Below, in pieces: positions 1 through 8,110 of a stretch of 64,000 bases of DNA. The notes beneath the pieces are model-generated. The model did no database searches. It was given only the letters and a program-made list of their open reading frames with translations, and was not told the origin of the DNA. Location: NCBI GenBank assembly GCA_041859045.1, contig JBHELB010000020.1:1-64000 (forward strand), written 5' to 3'. The number at the start of each line of letters is the position of its first letter. Position 1 is the first letter of the stretch. The position numbers were made by a program, and so were the translations under genes. Source of the stretch: JBHELB01 sp041859045 (GTDB lineage Bacteria; Hydrogenedentota; Hydrogenedentia; Hydrogenedentales; SLHB01).

Positions 1-1
1 C

Positions 2-178
2 AAAGGCATCGGCGTTCTCATCACCGACCACAACGTCCACGAAACCCTCGAGATCACCGACCGCGCCTACATCATCAGCGAAGGCCGCATCAGCGTCTCC
101 GGCACCCCCCGCGAAATCGCCGAAAACCCCATCGCCCGCAAGACCTACCTCGGCGAACGCTTCCGTATGGAGTTCTAG
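2..178 (+). CDS. lptB: LPS export ABC transporter ATP-binding protein LptB, C-terminal fragment
   Basis: Only the last 58 codons are inside the window; the gene enters from the left edge. The visible end carries the ABC-ATPase H-loop region (VLITDHNVHETLEITDRAY), then the SGTPREIAENP and KTYLGERFRM segments that close LptB proteins. LptB is the cytoplasmic ATPase that powers lipopolysaccharide extraction by LptF/LptG, so an outer membrane is implied. The Walker A, Walker B and signature motifs lie outside the window. A general branched-chain amino acid ABC ATPase is the main alternative, but the terminal YLGERFRM favours LptB. Confidence 0.88.
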   Translation, partial: KGIGVLITDHNVHETLEITDRAYIISEGRISVSGTPREIAENPIARKTYLGERFRMEF

Positions 179-322
179 AGGCTGGGGAGTCCTTGAATGA
201 ATACAGTATGATACCTGCACAGACTCCTCAAGCCGGTCGGGTCTCTTTGACCCACGGGATATGCGCTGGTTTACTGCGAAGGCCGCGTTACTTGATGTCT
301 CGTACTGAGGAATGGAGGTGTG

Positions 323-712
323 ATGTTCATCGACTGCTTTTCTGACGACACTTCCTACCCTGAAGAAGAATGGGGCGATCTATGGCGGGTCGAAGTGCTC
401 GTTGCCAGCGTACTTGCCGGGGACTTTAGCCACGAAGAGAACAAATTCCAGGATTTAGACGGCCTGACCCGAGACGAGATGCGCCAGTACATTCTTTCAA
501 CGATACTTCATATACGCGATGAACTCGCCGTTGATTCGAGCGGACTGTCGTCCGAGTTTATCGAGAACTTCATCGTGCGCGAAATAGATAGTATCTTCGG
601 CTTCGTTCAAACCGCGAAAGATTTCCCAAGGCCCAACGGCGAAGTGCTGATGAAATGCATCAAGGCGTCGGAGGCCTTTGGCAAGTCCCTCATTCGCAAA
701 CAGATACCCTGA
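323..712 (+). CDS. hypothetical acidic protein
   Basis: This 129-residue protein is not one I recognise. GGAGG at 314-318 lies 4 bases before the ATG at 323; a GTG at 320 is in frame directly before it and is the alternative start. The sequence is acidic and soluble, with no signal peptide or membrane segment, and looks largely helical. It stands alone between the LptB tail and a convergent gene. Its small size and single-gene context resemble accessory or immunity-type genes, but nothing in the sequence shows a function. Confidence 0.6.
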   Translation: MFIDCFSDDTSYPEEEWGDLWRVEVLVASVLAGDFSHEENKFQDLDGLTRDEMRQYILSTILHIRDELAVDSSGLSSEFIENFIVREIDSIFGFVQTAKDFPRPNGEVLMKCIKASEAFGKSLIRKQIP

Positions 713-760
713 GTTTTGTCCTACCAGGCGACGGAAGGTTTGGCTGAGCCTCAGGCGAGT

Positions 761-812
761 AAAAAGCATTCCTTCGGCTAACCTCGGTCTGACGCAGATT
801 AACCGAAGGAAT
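761..812 (-). terminator. Rho-independent terminator for the toroid-fold gene
   Basis: ATTCCTTCGG (768-777) pairs with CCGAAGGAAT (803-812), with extra TAA/TTA pairs inside. Read on the minus strand, the stem is followed by GCTTTTT. It lies between two convergent genes and best serves the minus-strand gene ending at 837. Confidence 0.6.
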
Positions 813-836
813 ATAGTTCGCCAACACTTTCTCCAA

Positions 837-1748
837 CTACTCCAGTCGGCCGTAGGCTCTGAGCGTCCGTAGTGTGTTCAGAGTGGCGCAACCTTTCCAT
901 TCGTGGAGAGCCTCTTGCGCGCCCTCGCCTTCCCATACAAAATTGAGGGCAACTGAACCGTCTTCCTGGAATAACCCAATGTCGTAATCAAGGTTTGTCT
1001 CGATAATTTCGGCAAATTGTTCAGCAAAAGGCGACATCGGGGTAGGGGCAAGCCAGAGCGGCTTGAGGCCGTAACCAGCCCATTGCGTAGCGTCTTTGAG
1101 CACCACGAGATCAGCCGAACGCCTGAGCCGAGTCAGCATCCTGGTTCGGGCGGTCTCGGGTAGTGACTGCGTCTCGACTAGCCGCATATAGCAGAGTAGG
1201 TCGTGCATGTCCATCTGCTCGGGAAGCGTGTCAAGGTGAGCAATAGCATCGTCAAGCAGCACTGCCAAGAGGGATTCGGGGACTAGCGATTGATAGTCGA
1301 ACAGATATCCCACAAGTTCAGCCCGTGGATTCGCGAGTCCCGCACCAAAATGAGCGGTTGCCTCCGCATTGTAGTGCCACCACGGCGCGTGCGGCGCATC
1401 GTTCACGAAGGGGCCCGTTGGCTCCCAAGCTTTGCGGTTCTCGTCGTAGGTATGGAGCAGATAGTCAATCCCGCCCCGTACGGCGGGAGTCGTTGCCGGT
1501 GCGTGAATTTCGCGCAGAACTTGAAACCCGCCGCTGGTTGACATGGCGGTTGACCGCGGTGTGCGGAGATCTGGTTCGATGGCATTGCCAAAGCCGCCGT
1601 CCGAGTTTTGGAAAGGAGCCAACTCACTCAAAACATCGCTTGCAGGAGCTTTCTCAAAGTGGAATCGGTACAGTGAGCGCTCTAACGGTCGCGCCTGTTC
1701 CATGAGAAACGTCTTTGCCAACTCCTGAACCTTTTTTGAAAGCTTCAT
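837..1748 (-). CDS. terpenoid cyclase/prenyltransferase-like alpha-toroid protein
   Basis: The 303-residue soluble protein has repeated QNSDGGFG-like segments (FQNSDGGFGNAIEPD near residues 46-60) typical of the squalene-cyclase/prenyltransferase alpha-alpha toroid fold. No complete DxDD cyclase motif or prenyltransferase zinc triad is visible, so catalysis cannot be claimed. It matches a widespread family of uncharacterised bacterial toroid proteins. The start MKLSKKVQELAK is preceded by AGGAGGT about 6 bases upstream. It lies 30 bases downstream of the AraC-type regulator on the same strand and may be co-transcribed with it. Confidence 0.68.
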   Translation of the reverse strand: MKLSKKVQELAKTFLMEQARPLERSLYRFHFEKAPASDVLSELAPFQNSDGGFGNAIEPDLRTPRSTAMSTSGGFQVLREIHAPATTPAVRGGIDYLLHTYDENRKAWEPTGPFVNDAPHAPWWHYNAEATAHFGAGLANPRAELVGYLFDYQSLVPESLLAVLLDDAIAHLDTLPEQMDMHDLLCYMRLVETQSLPETARTRMLTRLRRSADLVVLKDATQWAGYGLKPLWLAPTPMSPFAEQFAEIIETNLDYDIGLFQEDGSVALNFVWEGEGAQEALHEWKGCATLNTLRTLRAYGRLE

Positions 1749-1778
1749 AGAACCTCCTATTTGATGGGTGTGCCATGC

Positions 1779-2663
1779 CTAACGCATGCAGGAGTATAGC
1801 AGGCTGGCGGGATTTTGAATTGTAGGAATCGGACATGTTGTTGATGTACCAAACAGCTCCGCCGCAAACTCGGCTGGCGATAGACCCGCAAATCGCTTGA
1901 ACTCCTTGATAAGGTGAGACTGATCGAAATAACCGGCATTAACGGCAAGCGCGGCTCCATCGCTTACTCTGCATGCTTGAATGGAGTGGGTGGCATTTAG
2001 AAAACGGACAAGTTCACAGAACTGTTTGGTCGAAACGCCGACATGATCGCGAAATAGGCGTCCAAGATGACGCGCGCTCGCCCCCGTCGCCTGAGCCAAG
2101 GACGCGACCGATGCTTGCCCTCTAGATTCGACAATCCTGTGCATGCACGCAAGCAGGGGCGGGGGGGCTGTTGTCGGACGCATCGTTTTTGTTCGCCCAA
2201 GCAGAAATGACTCCAATATCTCAATACGGGCAATTCCATTGCCCTCAATAGACAGTCGTTCCTCGATCTCACTGGTGTCCGGACCGAATACGTCTCGCCA
2301 GATTACGGAGGAATTCGTGAACTCGTGTAGCGGCACTCTCACAAATGGAGTTGCGCCGCCAGGCCGAAACCGCACCGCGACCGAGTCCGAGATGCCCCCA
2401 CCGTACAACACGAGCGGACCAGTAGTTGCGCCGATAAGACGTCCCGTTTTGAGTCCAGACCTCGTTTCATCACTGAAGATAATGTCCACACATCCATCCG
2501 GCAATATGCGCGTTCGGCGAGGTGAAAGCCATTTTCCGAAAGAAGTGGCTGTCCAAAAGACAGAAACGTACGGTGCCAATTCCGGGCATGGAGGAAACTC
2601 GGCGTAGCATTCCTGCTCTCCCTGAACTTCTATTTGATGAAGGAGCGAATATCTTCGATGCAA
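1779..2663 (-). CDS. AraC-family transcriptional regulator
   Basis: This is a 294-residue one-component regulator. The N-terminal half (ECYAEFPPCPELAPYV, then LPDGCVDIIF) is the AraC-associated sensor domain that starts close to the N terminus in relatives. The C-terminal ~100 residues form the double-HTH AraC module (SVASLAQATGASARHLGRLF and the second helix region YFDQSHLIKEFKRFAGLSPAEF). I place the start at the TTG ending at 2663, because AGGGA lies about 7 bases upstream and the family N terminus begins right after it. The reading frame stays open back through the opposite strand of aroC, but that extension is out of family. Its target is unknown; the adjacent toroid gene is a candidate. 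Confidence 0.8.
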   Translation of the reverse strand: MHRRYSLLHQIEVQGEQECYAEFPPCPELAPYVSVFWTATSFGKWLSPRRTRILPDGCVDIIFSDETRSGLKTGRLIGATTGPLVLYGGGISDSVAVRFRPGGATPFVRVPLHEFTNSSVIWRDVFGPDTSEIEERLSIEGNGIARIEILESFLLGRTKTMRPTTAPPPLLACMHRIVESRGQASVASLAQATGASARHLGRLFRDHVGVSTKQFCELVRFLNATHSIQACRVSDGAALAVNAGYFDQSHLIKEFKRFAGLSPAEFAAELFGTSTTCPIPTIQNPASLLYSCMR

Positions 2664-2825
2664 TCTACAATCCCTAATATGGGGCTCTCGACGTCGCAGT
2701 ATCCGGAAACGGGTGCCACACTCGGCAAGCCCTCGCCCTGCGGTCTTTTTGGCGGCGTGCTCGAAAAATTCCTTCTTTGATGGTACTATGCGCGGAAAGA
2801 TGGAGCAAACCAAGGAGACCGCATC

Positions 2826-4001
2826 GTGCTTCGAGTGCTGACGGCTGGCGAATCGCATGGCAAGGGGTGTTTCTGTCTGATCGACGGTCTGCCCGCCGGG
2901 TTGCGGGTGACCCCGGAGGACATCAACTTCTGGCTGGCTGAGCGCCAGAAGGGCTACGGTCGCGGTGGACGTCAGCGTATCGAGAAGGACGAGGCGGATG
3001 TGTTGTCCGGAATCCGCGGCGGGGTGACGTTGGGTAGTCCCATTCTTCTCGCGGTCTGGAATCGCGACTACAAGAACTGGGAGGAGGCCATGCACCCGTG
3101 GAATCCTTCCACCGGGGAACGCGCCACGAAAATCACCCGGCCCCGGCCTGCACACGCCGACCTTGTCGGCGCGATGAAGTACGGTTTTGACGACTGCCGC
3201 AACGTCCTCGAACGCGCCAGCGCCCGGGAGACCTCCGCGCGGGTGGCCGGGGGGGCCTTGTGCCGGAAACTGCTCGCCGAGTTTGGGGTGCAGATCGCCG
3301 CACACGTCATCCAGATCGGGCCGGTCGTCGCCGACACCGATACTGTGCCCAATGAGCAGATCCACCCGCTCTCGATGGCGTCCGACGTGCGCTGCTGCGA
3401 CCCGAAAGCCGGCGAGGCCATGGTCGCCGCCATCAAGCAAGCCAAACAGGACAAGGACGCCCTGGGCGGCGTGGTTGAAGTCCGGGCCTGGGGGATTCCC
3501 GCCGGGCTGGGCAGCTACGTGCAGTGGGACCTCAAGCTGGATGCCCACATCGCCCAGGCCATGATGAGCATTCAGGCCGTCAAGGGGGTCGAGATCGGCC
3601 TCGGTTTCCGTGGGGTCGACCGCCCCGGCAGCCGGTTTCACGACGAGATCGTCTACTCCGACGCCCCACGCACGGGCAGCCACTACCTGCGCACCGGGAA
3701 CAACCTCGGGGGCACGGAAGGCGGCATGACCAGTGGCGAGCCGCTCGTGGTACGCATTGCCAAGAAGCCCATCGCCACCCTCATGAAGCCGCTGCGCACG
3801 GTGGACATCGAGACCCGTCAGCCCGCTGACGCCGTTCTTGAGCGTAGCGATACCTGCGCCGTTCCCGCACTGGCCGTTATCGCCGAGGCCGTCCTCGCCA
3901 CCACGCTGGCCGAGGCGTTTCTGCACAAGTTCGGCGGGGACACGGTGGACGAGATGAAGACAAACTACGAGGCCTATCTCAAGCGGATTGAACAGCGCTA
4001 G
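2826..4001 (+). CDS. aroC: chorismate synthase
   Basis: Chorismate synthase converts 5-enolpyruvylshikimate-3-phosphate to chorismate with reduced FMN, the last common step to aromatic amino acids. The 391-residue length is normal. Family signatures are present: the N-terminal TAGESHGKG, the RGGRQRIEKDEADVLSG block, RPRPAHADLVGAMKYG, RASARETSARVAGG and the C-terminal LRTVDIET. The start is GTG with AAGGAG at 2812-2817, 8 bases upstream. The gene is monocistronic between a divergent AraC gene and a separate thioredoxin-like gene. tyrA, another aromatic-pathway gene, is at 29.4 kb. Confidence 0.97.
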   Translation: MLRVLTAGESHGKGCFCLIDGLPAGLRVTPEDINFWLAERQKGYGRGGRQRIEKDEADVLSGIRGGVTLGSPILLAVWNRDYKNWEEAMHPWNPSTGERATKITRPRPAHADLVGAMKYGFDDCRNVLERASARETSARVAGGALCRKLLAEFGVQIAAHVIQIGPVVADTDTVPNEQIHPLSMASDVRCCDPKAGEAMVAAIKQAKQDKDALGGVVEVRAWGIPAGLGSYVQWDLKLDAHIAQAMMSIQAVKGVEIGLGFRGVDRPGSRFHDEIVYSDAPRTGSHYLRTGNNLGGTEGGMTSGEPLVVRIAKKPIATLMKPLRTVDIETRQPADAVLERSDTCAVPALAVIAEAVLATTLAEAFLHKFGGDTVDEMKTNYEAYLKRIEQR

Positions 4002-4126
4002 CCTTGTTTCGCGCTGTTTCATCGCTGTTCCTTAGCTGTTTTCAGCCCGCAAGGAACAATCGAGCATTTCCTGGGTGTTGCCTCTTCACGCAGTTCCACC
4101 GAAGGAATTAAGCAGGAGGATTTCGT

Positions 4127-4696
4127 ATGCCACGCCCGCCCATTCTGCCCGTGTTGGATTGGAAAGCCGTCTTTGAATCGGGACTTGAATACCCACAGTG
4201 GATTCAGCAGGGAGACTCCCCTGAGAACCGGCAAAAGATGGAGGCGTCTCGCGCGAGCCTCGCGCTCACGCCTCAGACCGAGGGCTTTCTTCGGGGCCTG
4301 GCGCGCCCGGTCCATGTCGTGGCCATCGCCGAGGACTGGTGCGGCGACGTAGTCCGCCATGTCCCCGTGCTCCAGCGCTTGGCCGACACCGCGAGCAATC
4401 TCAAAGTCCGTTACCTCCGCCGCGACCAACATCCGAATGTCTTCGTGCGCTTTCTGACGAACGGGGGCGAGGCCGTCCCAAAGTTCGTATTCCTGAGCGA
4501 AGCGTTTGTGGAGTGTGGAAGCTGGGGGCCCATGCCCGAGCCGCACCGCGAACTCATCGCCCGGGGCAAAGCGGCTGGAGACGTCGCGGCGGCGCGCGCC
4601 AAGGTGCATTCGCTGTACGAAGCAGACCCCGGTTTCCGGCAGGCGATTGCCGAATTGCTTCGTCTAATAGACATCGCCGCCACCACGAAACCGTAG
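4127..4696 (+). CDS. thioredoxin-family protein with a single active-site cysteine
   Basis: This 189-residue protein has the thioredoxin-like beta strand and active-site turn VVAIAEDWCGDVVRHVPVL, followed by a second strand (LKVRYLRRD) and the cis-proline segment VPKFVFLS. It matches the bacterial 'thioredoxin family' group resembling Thioredoxin_9. In place of CxxC there is WCGD, with only one cysteine in the motif, so dithiol-disulfide exchange is unlikely. No signal peptide is present, so the protein is cytoplasmic. AGGAGG lies about 8 bases before the ATG. It stands alone between aroC and a convergent PTS IIA gene. Confidence 0.8.
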   Translation: MPRPPILPVLDWKAVFESGLEYPQWIQQGDSPENRQKMEASRASLALTPQTEGFLRGLARPVHVVAIAEDWCGDVVRHVPVLQRLADTASNLKVRYLRRDQHPNVFVRFLTNGGEAVPKFVFLSEAFVECGSWGPMPEPHRELIARGKAAGDVAAARAKVHSLYEADPGFRQAIAELLRLIDIAATTKP

Positions 4697-4723
4697 TGAC
4701 GGCGATGAAATAGCGGCGCGAAT

Positions 4724-5182
4724 CTAGCCTTCGTTGATGACGGCGGCCACTTCCTCTGGCGTGTTGCACTCGATGAGGCGGTCTTGGAAGGTCTCCATCT
4801 TGAGCGCGCGCATGACCTGAGCGAGGAACGCCAAATATTCCCGCTGCGATCCGGAAGGCATCGCAAACAACACAATGATATGGACCGGCTCATTGTCCAG
4901 CGTGTTGAAGTCGAGACCTTTTTTTGAGATCCCCACGCCGAGCATCGGCTTCTTGACCTGTTCGATGCGCACGTGGGGAATCGCCACGCCCGAGCCGATC
5001 CCGGTGCTCATGACCGCCTCGCGCTCATGCACCGCCCGCGCCAGCGCTTCCTGGTCCTTCGCTTCGACTGCGCCCGCGGCCGTCAACGCCTCAACCATGC
5101 GGTTCAGCGCATCGTGCTTGAGGATCCCCGGCTCTAGGATGGCGACAGCCTCTTTCTGGATATCGATGCCAAACAAACTCAT
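4724..5182 (-). CDS. PTS EIIA (fructose/nitrogen-type) domain protein
   Basis: The 152-residue protein is a stand-alone EIIA domain of the fructose/PtsN class. It contains the phosphorylatable histidine motif GSGVAIPHVR (His70), the ISKKGLDF segment and VHIIVLFAMPSG. In related systems the domain accepts phosphate from HPr or NPr. No EIIB, EIIC, HPr or EI gene is in the window, so a regulatory PtsN-like role is as likely as sugar uptake. It is divergent from the helicase fusion gene across a 327-base gap. Confidence 0.88.
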   Translation of the reverse strand: MSLFGIDIQKEAVAILEPGILKHDALNRMVEALTAAGAVEAKDQEALARAVHEREAVMSTGIGSGVAIPHVRIEQVKKPMLGVGISKKGLDFNTLDNEPVHIIVLFAMPSGSQREYLAFLAQVMRALKMETFQDRLIECNTPEEVAAVINEG

Positions 5183-5509
5183 TTCTTAGTCGTTCCTCGT
5201 TAAGACCCGCCGTTGCTGGGGCAGCCAACGCCCGCCGCAGGAACTGTGGAAGGCCCTCCCGCCGCCTCAGTCCACGCCGTGCCCGGGGTATTTCGGGCCC
5301 CGCACACTTGGCCGGTCATTTCGGTGATCTTACACGCTGTCCAGAGCGCATTCAACTGGAATCGGAAAGACTAAACCTCGAACAGCGCCAATTCTGCGCA
5401 ATCTCCAATCCCTGCAAAGATCGCCCATGAAGAATGCCCCTGGCCGGTTTGTCTTTCGCGCGTGCGATACGATACCGTGGCGCGTTAGGAAGATGGACGA
5501 TTTTCCTCG
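5183..5509. other. divergent intergenic region, no gene seen
   Basis: These 327 bases separate two divergent genes and should hold both promoters. I see no strong -35/-10 pair, RNA gene or repeat. The ATG of the downstream helicase has no good Shine-Dalgarno; the nearest AGGAAG is at 5487-5492. Confidence 0.5.
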
Positions 5510-8071
5510 ATGTCACACACCACAACAGACCAAATCATCGGAGAGGATGCCTCGCGGCGCTTCGCTGCGTCCGCGGCGGCTGAGATTCGCGCGCACATCG
5601 CCGAGGCGGGCGGACGCGAAGTCTTTCTCGAGGGCCGACTGGACGCGCAGGGCTGCGTTGAATCTGTCCGGGTGATTGCGCGCGGCACGCAGAGCGCCGT
5701 GCCGGCCTTTATCGAGGGCGTCGCCAAGGGCTCCGTCGTGATTCACAACCACCCCTCCGGCGATATCGGCCCCTCGGAGCCAGATCTCGAGCTAGCCACC
5801 GTCTTTGGCTTCAACGGGCTGGGCGTGTACATCGTAGACAACCCGGTCGAGCGTGTGTATGTGGTCGTCGAACCGCTCGTCGAGACTCCGCGCCCCCTGC
5901 TCGATGCCGAGCGTCTGGCGGCGTTGCTCGGCCCCGACGGGCCGTTGGCCAAGATACTGCCGCAGTACGAGCAACGCCCCCAGCAGGTCGCCATGTTGCG
6001 CGACATCGCGCGCGTATTTGATGAAGAAGGCATTGGCGTCATCGAAGCCCCCACGGGCGTCGGCAAGACCATGGCCTATCTTCTTCCTGCGGTCGAATAC
6101 GCCCTGCAGAACCGCGAACGTGTCGTGATCTCGACTCGCACCATCAACCTGCAAGAGCAGATCATGGAAAAGGACGTTCCCGCGCTTGCACAGTGTTTTG
6201 ACCGTCCCTTCCATGCGGTGCTCGTCAAAGGCCGTGGAAATTATCTTTGCCGACGCCGCTTTGCCCGTGCGCTGTCGGAGGCCACACTCTTCTCGGACGC
6301 CGAGGATGCAGCCGTGCTTCAGAAACTGGCCGACTGGGCCGAGACCACGCGCGACGGCAGTCTGTCTGACTTGCCGTTCGTGCCGCCGCGCGGCGTGTGG
6401 GAACGGGTGTGCTCAGAGGCGGATGCGTGCGCCTTCACGCATTGCGCCGATTTCGCCAAATGTTTTGTCAGCCGTGCCCGTCGTGAACTCGCGAAAGCCG
6501 ACCTGATCGTGGCCAACCACCACATGCTGTTTAGCGACCTTGCCATCAAGCGCGAGATGGACAGTTTCAGCGCACTTGCGGTATTGCCCGCGTACCGCCG
6601 CGTTATTCTTGACGAAGCCCACAACATCGAAGATTCCGCAACGGAATACCTGGGTTCCGAAGTCACCCGCAACGGCGCCATAGGCCTCATCGGACGCTTC
6701 GTCCACTTCGAACGCGGGATGGAGCGTGGGCTCTTGCCGTTCATCAAGCTCGGGGTCATCCGCTCCGCTGGGCTCTTGCCGCGCGAGGCCGCAAACGAGA
6801 TGCTCGGCCTCATCGACAATCAACTCATGCCCGCGCTGGCGTCGGCTCGGGAAGGTCTTGATGCGCTCTTCGCCTCCGTGCGATCACACGTCGCCGAACG
6901 CTGCGGCCAAGTGGGACGCGATATCAAGTGGCGGCTTACCGCCGAACTCTTGCGCGATCCGGAGCTGCGCGAGATTCATTCCGTGTGCACGCTTCCGGTT
7001 GTGGAGGAGCTTCAAGCCTGCGCCAATCACTGCGCGGCGCTTCTTCGACGGCTCAAGACGATTCCCCCGGAAGAGGGCGAGACGGAATCACACGTCGCCG
7101 CGGAGATGGTGCAACTCGATGCCTACCGCCGACGCCTCCAACGGCTCGCCGCAAACCTTGCCGAAGCCACGAGCGCCGCGTTGCCCGCCAACACCGTGCG
7201 CTGGGTCGAGATTGACGGAGGAAACCCCTCGATCGTCCGCATTCACTGGTGCCATCTCGACGTGGGCCAGCCGCTGTCCGAATGGGTCTACCCGAACCTC
7301 AAGTCGGTCGTCATGACCTCGGCCACTATTGCTGTCCAGGGGCGTTTCGACTACCTGCGGGCACGCCTCGGGATCGATCGCGTCGAAGGGCGTCTTGTGC
7401 ATGAGGTGGCGCTCGGCACGCCCTTCGACTATCACAACCAGGCGCTGCTCTGCATCGCCACCGACCTGCCCGCCCCAGACCAGCGCGAGTTTCTCGACGA
7501 AAGCGAGACCGCTATGGCCCGGGTATTGTCGATCACCCGTGGTCACGCGCTGATCTTGTTCACCTCGTTTTACGCCCTTGACCACGCCTACCGCGCCCTG
7601 GAACCCGGCCTACGCGCCGCGGGCATCGTCGCGCTCAAACAAGGCGGTGCAGCGCGCACGCAGTTGCTCGATCGGTTCCGCCGCGACGCCTCGAGCGTAC
7701 TGTTCGCCACCGACAGCTTCTGGGAAGGGGTGGACGTTGCCGGGGATGCGTTGCAGTGTGTACTATTGCCCAAGCTTCCGTTTCGCGTGCCCTCCGAGCC
7801 GATACTCGAGGCGCGCGCGGAGGCGATTGACGAGGCGGGCGGCAACTCGTTCATGGAATATTCCGTGCCGCAAGCCGTGATCAAGCTACGTCAGGGATTC
7901 GGCCGCCTGATCCGGCGACAAACCGATCGCGGCGCGATTGTCATGCTCGACAAGCGCGTCGTGACCAAACGCTACGGCCGTATGTTTCTGGATTCGTTGC
8001 CTGGCGCGCGCACCGTCAAAGGCGATGCCGAAGAGGTGCTCGCGGAGCTTGCGAAGTTTTTCGAGCGGTAA
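5510..8071 (+). CDS. RadC/JAMM domain fused to a DinG/XPD-type iron-sulfur helicase
   Basis: This 853-residue fusion has two parts. Residues ~1-125 form a RadC-like JAB domain with a complete JAMM signature: Glu37, His79-x-His81, then Ser89 and Asp92 (HNHPSGDIGPSEPD). Residues ~150-853 are a superfamily 2 XPD/DinG helicase: Walker A APTGVGKT (Lys186), DEAH at 368-371 (ILDEAHNIEDSA), and C-terminal SFWEGVDVAG and QGFGRLIRR motifs. Four cysteines suit a 4Fe-4S cluster: Cys247 with Cys307, Cys312 and Cys318, whose x4 and x5 spacing matches DinG; Cys301 is extra. DinG helicases unwind R-loops and forked DNA with 5'-3' polarity. The fused metal-binding domain could act as a peptidase or a nucleic-acid-processing module; its substrate is unknown. 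The gene is 39 bases upstream of pgi. Confidence 0.9.
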   Translation: MSHTTTDQIIGEDASRRFAASAAAEIRAHIAEAGGREVFLEGRLDAQGCVESVRVIARGTQSAVPAFIEGVAKGSVVIHNHPSGDIGPSEPDLELATVFGFNGLGVYIVDNPVERVYVVVEPLVETPRPLLDAERLAALLGPDGPLAKILPQYEQRPQQVAMLRDIARVFDEEGIGVIEAPTGVGKTMAYLLPAVEYALQNRERVVISTRTINLQEQIMEKDVPALAQCFDRPFHAVLVKGRGNYLCRRRFARALSEATLFSDAEDAAVLQKLADWAETTRDGSLSDLPFVPPRGVWERVCSEADACAFTHCADFAKCFVSRARRELAKADLIVANHHMLFSDLAIKREMDSFSALAVLPAYRRVILDEAHNIEDSATEYLGSEVTRNGAIGLIGRFVHFERGMERGLLPFIKLGVIRSAGLLPREAANEMLGLIDNQLMPALASAREGLDALFASVRSHVAERCGQVGRDIKWRLTAELLRDPELREIHSVCTLPVVEELQACANHCAALLRRLKTIPPEEGETESHVAAEMVQLDAYRRRLQRLAANLAEATSAALPANTVRWVEIDGGNPSIVRIHWCHLDVGQPLSEWVYPNLKSVVMTSATIAVQGRFDYLRARLGIDRVEGRLVHEVALGTPFDYHNQALLCIATDLPAPDQREFLDESETAMARVLSITRGHALILFTSFYALDHAYRALEPGLRAAGIVALKQGGAARTQLLDRFRRDASSVLFATDSFWEGVDVAGDALQCVLLPKLPFRVPSEPILEARAEAIDEAGGNSFMEYSVPQAVIKLRQGFGRLIRRQTDRGAIVMLDKRVVTKRYGRMFLDSLPGARTVKGDAEEVLAELAKFFER

Positions 8072-8110
8072 CAGAGACCCGCGCAAGCGGGGACCAAGGG
8101 GATTTTAATC

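Noticed and set aside
2664..4022. N-terminal extension of the AraC open frame on the minus strand
   Set aside because: It is antisense to chorismate synthase and lacks AraC-family sequence; composition follows the complementary gene.
5427..5675. 82-residue frame overlapping the helicase start
   Set aside because: No SD, no family pattern; overlaps the JAMM domain coding sequence in another frame.
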